Shown here one piece after another: positions 60,938 to 64,000 of a stretch of DNA of 64,000 nucleotides. Both the position numbers and the translations under genes were made by a program. The number at the start of each line of letters is the position of its first letter. Position 1 is the stretch's first letter. Source of the DNA: Roseomonas fluvialis (GTDB lineage Bacteria; Pseudomonadota; Alphaproteobacteria; Acetobacterales; Acetobacteraceae); contig NZ_AP025637.1 of NCBI RefSeq assembly GCF_022846615.1, positions 5,295,001 through 5,359,000 of the forward strand, in the 5' to 3' direction. A model generated the notes under the pieces. The model had not been told where the DNA came from and searched no databases. It saw nothing but the letters and a program-made list of their open reading frames with translations.

Positions 60938-61192
60938 ATGCGCCGCCTGGCTTCCGCCGCCGCCCTGTTTCTCGCGATGCTCGCCGCCACCCCCGCCGAT
61001 GCCGGGGATTATCGCCGCCATGGGCCGGGCTGGGGCCATGCGCCGTCCTGGCACCACCGCCCGGCGCCGCCGCCGCGGCACTGGTACCGGCCGCATCGGC
61101 CGGCGCCGGCCTGGCATGGCTGGCGCCAGGAGAGGCCGCGCCATCACTCGCGAGACCACCGCTACGCCTGGGGCCCGCGCGACCGTTGGTGA
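60938..61192 (+). CDS. Small exported His/Pro/Arg/Trp-rich protein
   Basis: An 84-residue protein: signal peptide of about 22 residues (LASAAALFLAMLAATPADA), then a mature part of about 60 residues dominated by His, Pro, Arg, Trp and Tyr (HHRPAPPPRHWYRPHRPAPA). AAGGAG lies eight bases before ATG 60938. Such cationic, histidine-rich periplasmic proteins can bind metals or surfaces, but no function can be stated. Confidence 0.7.
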   Translation: MRRLASAAALFLAMLAATPADAGDYRRHGPGWGHAPSWHHRPAPPPRHWYRPHRPAPAWHGWRQERPRHHSRDHRYAWGPRDRW

Positions 61193-61394
61193 GCGAACCG
61201 CGCCCGCGCCATCTTTCCTCCTTAACGCCTTCGTGCGATCCAGCGGGGCAGGTTGGCGTGGCGGGCGTGTGCCCGGCACGCGGGCGAATGCAACGGCGGG
61301 TCGCTGGCGCGCCGCCCGGAGGTTGCGCAGGATGCGCCGCCGGCCGGTGCAGGGCGCGCCAGGCCATGCCGCGGGGACGGAGGGGACACGGTTG

Positions 61395-62354
61395 ATGTCC
61401 GGTTTGGCGCGACGCGCCGTGTTGCTGGGCGCCCTGGGCGTGCCGGCGCTGCGCCGCCAGGCGCGCGCCTGGGCGCCGCCCGGGCCGGTGAAGCTCGTGG
61501 TGCCTTTCGCCGCCGGCGGCACGAACGACGTGGTGATGCGCGCCCTGGCTGATGCCGCCGAACCGACGCTGGGCCAGGAGATCCTGGTGCAGAACAAGCC
61601 CGGCCGCGCGGGCATGCGCGCCATCGCCGCGCTGGTCTCCGCCCCGCCCGACGGGACGCTGATTGCGCAGCTTCCGTCGGCGGCGCTGCGGACCGCGCTG
61701 CTCGAACAAATGCCGTTCGAGATTCCGGGCGACACGACGCCGCTCATGGGCATCGCGGGCGCGGCCTTCGGCGCCATCGCCAAGGCCGGGCGCTTCCCCG
61801 ATGGCTGGGCCGGCTTCCTGCGCGAGGCTCGCGAGAAGCCGGGCGTGCTGTCCTATGGCAGCTCCGGGGTGAATTCGAACGGCCACCTGACCATGGCCCG
61901 GCTGCTGCGGCGCGAGGGCGTGCAGGCCGTGCACGTTCCCTTCCGCGGCGCTCTGCACGGCGCGCGCGCCCTGGCCGCCGGCGACGTGGACGTGATGGCG
62001 GGCCCGGTGCGCATCGGCACGCTGGTCGATGAGGGCGAGGCCGCCTGGCTGCATGTCTGGAGCGCCCAGCGCCTGCCCCGCTGGCCCGATGCCCCGACGC
62101 TGCGCGAACTGGGCTACCGCCTGACCGTCACCGCACCCTTCGGCATCATCGCCCCGCCGCGGCTGCCCGACCCGATCGCCGAGGCGCTGCGCGCGGCCTT
62201 CCGTGCCGGCATGCAGAACGAGGACTACCGCGCCGCGCTGGCGCGCAACGACATGACCGACGACTACCGCGACGGTGCTGCCTATGGCGCCTTCCTCGCG
62301 GAATCGGCCCGCATGGAGGAAATGCTGATCGGCCGCCTGGGCCTGCAGCCGTGA
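61395..62354 (+). CDS. Bug-family tripartite tricarboxylate transporter receptor
   Basis: A 319-residue periplasmic receptor. Signal peptide residues 1-25; then VKLVVPFAAGGTNDVVMRAL and LVQNKPGRAGMRA, the family blocks, and YGSSGVNSNGHLTMARLL. It is a second orphan receptor, without TctAB. ATG 61395 has GGAGGGG about 12 bases upstream. Coupled by GTGA to the GNAT gene, an unusual partner. Confidence 0.9.
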   Translation: MSGLARRAVLLGALGVPALRRQARAWAPPGPVKLVVPFAAGGTNDVVMRALADAAEPTLGQEILVQNKPGRAGMRAIAALVSAPPDGTLIAQLPSAALRTALLEQMPFEIPGDTTPLMGIAGAAFGAIAKAGRFPDGWAGFLREAREKPGVLSYGSSGVNSNGHLTMARLLRREGVQAVHVPFRGALHGARALAAGDVDVMAGPVRIGTLVDEGEAAWLHVWSAQRLPRWPDAPTLRELGYRLTVTAPFGIIAPPRLPDPIAEALRAAFRAGMQNEDYRAALARNDMTDDYRDGAAYGAFLAESARMEEMLIGRLGLQP

Positions 62355-63214
62355 CACCGTCAGGCTTGCGCGCACCGGAGCGCGCATTGACCGACCTGCG
62401 CGCGCCGGAGCGCGCATTGACCGGCCTGCGCGCGCCGGAGCGCGCGACGCCCGACATCCGCGCGCTGGAGCACGCGGCGCTGTCCACCGTGCCTGCCGCG
62501 CGCGTCGCCTTCGACGGCCCCTTCGTGGTGCGGGCCTTCGCCGGCGGCACCGGGCGCGCCAATGCCGCATCGTCCATCGACCCCGCGCCGGACCCGGCGC
62601 TCGAGGACCGCATCGCGCGGATCGAGGCGCTGTACGCTGCCCATGGCCTGCCGCCGCGCTTCCGGTCCACCCCGCTCGACCCGCCGGGGCTGGTCGGTAT
62701 GCTCGCTGCGCGAGGCTATGTCGAAAAGGACGAGACGGTCATCCTGCTCGCGCCGATCGGCGCCATCGCGGCCCCCGACGCCGCCGCCACCGCCCTGCCC
62801 GCGCCGGACGCCGACTGGATGGCGGTGACCGCGACAGCCGAGCACCAGACCCCCGCGCGCCGCCGCGAGAAGGAAGGCAACCCCGCGCTGCTGATGGTGC
62901 CCGGCGCCTGGATCACGCTGCACCAGGACGGCGCCGCTGCGGCGGTGATCTCGGTGGTCGCGTCAGGCGAGACGGCGGGCTTCTTCGACCTCGCGGTGCG
63001 ACCGGACTTCCGCCGGCGGGGCCTCGCCGCGCGTGCCGTGCGCGCGGCCGCGCACTGGGCGCGCGAACAGGGCGCGGCCTGGCTGTTCTGCCAGGTGGCC
63101 GCGGCGAATGCGGCCTCACTCGCGCTCAACACGGGGCTCGGCATGGCAGAGGCGTATCGCTACCGCTACATGGTGCGCGCGCAGGATTCGCTGCCGGCGA
63201 TGCGCTTCGGCTGA
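62351..63214 (+). CDS. GNAT-family N-acetyltransferase with tandem-repeat N-terminus
   Basis: A 287-residue protein. The C-terminal half is a GNAT fold with the acetyl-CoA loop LAVRPDFRRRGLAARAV and LNTGLGMAEAYRYRYMV. The first 45 residues are built from ten-residue repeats of the pattern LRAPERALTG/D (last copies drifting to LRAPERATPD and IRALEHAALS). Residues 75-155 look like a weaker second GNAT-like region. Start GTG 62351 overlaps the receptor gene. Substrate unknown. Confidence 0.82.
   Translation: MTPSGLRAPERALTDLRAPERALTGLRAPERATPDIRALEHAALSTVPAARVAFDGPFVVRAFAGGTGRANAASSIDPAPDPALEDRIARIEALYAAHGLPPRFRSTPLDPPGLVGMLAARGYVEKDETVILLAPIGAIAAPDAAATALPAPDADWMAVTATAEHQTPARRREKEGNPALLMVPGAWITLHQDGAAAAVISVVASGETAGFFDLAVRPDFRRRGLAARAVRAAAHWAREQGAAWLFCQVAAANAASLALNTGLGMAEAYRYRYMVRAQDSLPAMRFG
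62366..62485 (+). repeat. 30-base tandem repeat, four units, inside the GNAT gene
   Basis: Units begin at 62366, 62396, 62426 and 62456. Units 1 and 2 differ by only three bases over 30; unit 3 is identical to unit 2 for its first 20 bases and differs in the last ten; unit 4 has drifted. Each unit is a whole number of codons, so copy changes keep the reading frame. Confidence 0.9.
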
Positions 63215-63286
63215 TCGCGCGCGAATTCGCGTGCGCGGCGGATCGTGCCGGCTACGATACGCGCCTCATTGCCGACGGAGCCGCCC

Positions 63287-64000
63287 ATGACCCGACGCCC
63301 CCGCGCCACCCGCGACGCTGCCGACGAACGGCCCGTCGCGCTGGTCCTGCAGGGCGGCGGCGCGCTGGGCAGCTATCAGGCCGGCGTCTTCGAGGAGATC
63401 GCCGACAGCGCCTGGCAGCCGGACTGGGTGGCGGGCATTTCGATCGGCGCCATCAATGCCGCGATCATCGCCGGCAATCCGCCCAAGGATCGCGTGGCGA
63501 AGCTGCGCCGCTTCTGGGAGACGGTGACCGCGCCGCCGCGCTGGGCCGGGTGGACGGACCTCGTGTTCGGCGTCGTGCCGGAACTACGCCGCCAGGCCGG
63601 CGCGGCGAATGCGGTGCTGTTCGGCCAATCGGGCTTCTTTGCACCGCAGGCGCCGGGCGCCTGGCTGCGGGACCCGCCGCCCACCAGCTACTACGACACC
63701 GGCGCGCTGAAGGGGACGCTCGAATCCCTGATCGACTTCGACCGGATCAACCACCGCGAGGGTGTGCGCCTCAGCGTCGGCGCGGTGAATGTCGAGACCG
63801 GCAACTTCGCCTATTTCGACAGCGCGGAAAAACCGCTGCGCGCCGAGCACGTCATGGCGAGCGGCGCGCTACCCACCGGCTTCCCCGCGGTCGAGATCGA
63901 CGGTGAGTACTTCTGGGATGGCGGCCTGGTGTCCAACACGCCGCTGCAATACGTGATCGCGAGCGTGCCGCGCCGGTCGCGCCTGATTTTCCAGGTCGAT
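63287..64000 (+). CDS. Patatin-like phospholipase, 3' end outside window
   Basis: The first 238 codons of a patatin-family lipid acyl hydrolase. The oxyanion loop QGGGALGSYQ is at 22-31, the nucleophile Ser52 in GISIGA (G-x-S-x-G), and the dyad aspartate D211 in WDGGLVSNTP. No signal peptide. GGAG lies before ATG 63287. The frame is open at the window edge, so the C-terminus is missing. Confidence 0.9.
   Translation, partial: MTRRPRATRDAADERPVALVLQGGGALGSYQAGVFEEIADSAWQPDWVAGISIGAINAAIIAGNPPKDRVAKLRRFWETVTAPPRWAGWTDLVFGVVPELRRQAGAANAVLFGQSGFFAPQAPGAWLRDPPPTSYYDTGALKGTLESLIDFDRINHREGVRLSVGAVNVETGNFAYFDSAEKPLRAEHVMASGALPTGFPAVEIDGEYFWDGGLVSNTPLQYVIASVPRRSRLIFQVD

Overview
The window is very GC-rich, densely packed bacterial chromosome. 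Most adjacent genes overlap by 1-4 bases (ATGA, TGATG, GTGA). The housekeeping genes (hemE, PPSR, maf, aroE, coaE, dnaQ, hisA/F/E, dnaX-ybaB-recR with an adjacent 4.5S RNA) have alphaproteobacterial character. The many solute-binding receptors, including orphan Bug-type ones, suggest a Roseomonas-like member of the Acetobacteraceae; that placement is inference. No rRNA, tRNA, CRISPR array, transposase or phage gene was seen. No gene-free stretch exceeds about 300 bases; the longest (43964-44260) is the candidate replication origin.

Left part, 1-40 kb: an accessory catabolic and transport region. 1-8311 holds a three-subunit amino-acid/opine-type oxidase and a DapA-family lyase between two related polar amino-acid ABC importers, followed by a DUF6282-like protein. 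8303-9145 is a universal stress protein with an upstream FNR/FixK-type box. 9219-18897 is an inositol locus: iolE and iolD divergent from an iolG-like dehydrogenase, an SDR, an inositol-monophosphatase-family enzyme and a complete FbpABC/AfuABC-type importer, which together suggest uptake and breakdown of a phosphorylated cyclitol. 18894-25168 has a Rieske oxygenase, an orphan NMT1-type receptor, a creatininase-family hydrolase, two paralogous GlcD-like flavin oxidases and a GNAT. 25175-31529 has two paralogous NAD(P)H:quinone-type flavoproteins around a cupin and an isochorismatase-family hydrolase, then an operon of a cytosine-deaminase-like amidohydrolase with a NitT/TauT-type ABC importer. 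31800-36228 is a polyamine-type ABC importer with fused permeases plus a nucleoside-deaminase-like enzyme. 36308-39880 has two methyltransferases and an AraC regulator divergent from an MFS transporter.

Central part, 40-48 kb: aroE-coaE-dnaQ, a small membrane protein, hemE on the minus strand, a 297-base gap, then PPSR-maf. The hemE/PPSR gap is where the chromosome origin lies in Caulobacter and Rickettsia, and it carries DnaA-box-like sequences here. The flanking block is rearranged relative to Caulobacter. An AzlCD-type exporter pair and an orphan Bug receptor follow.

Right part, 48-64 kb: hisA, a Gly/Ser-tailed protein of unknown function, hisF, a hisE with a lysine-rich N-terminal extension, a GNAT and a HIT protein. 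Next is a minus-strand set (alpha/beta hydrolase, spermidine-synthase-like membrane protein, exported PCMT-like methyltransferase), a cluster of strong palindromes, and recR-ybaB-dnaX-ffs on the minus strand. The end holds a YHS-domain protein, two small unknown proteins, a second Bug receptor, a GNAT with a tandem-repeat N-terminus and a truncated patatin-like phospholipase.
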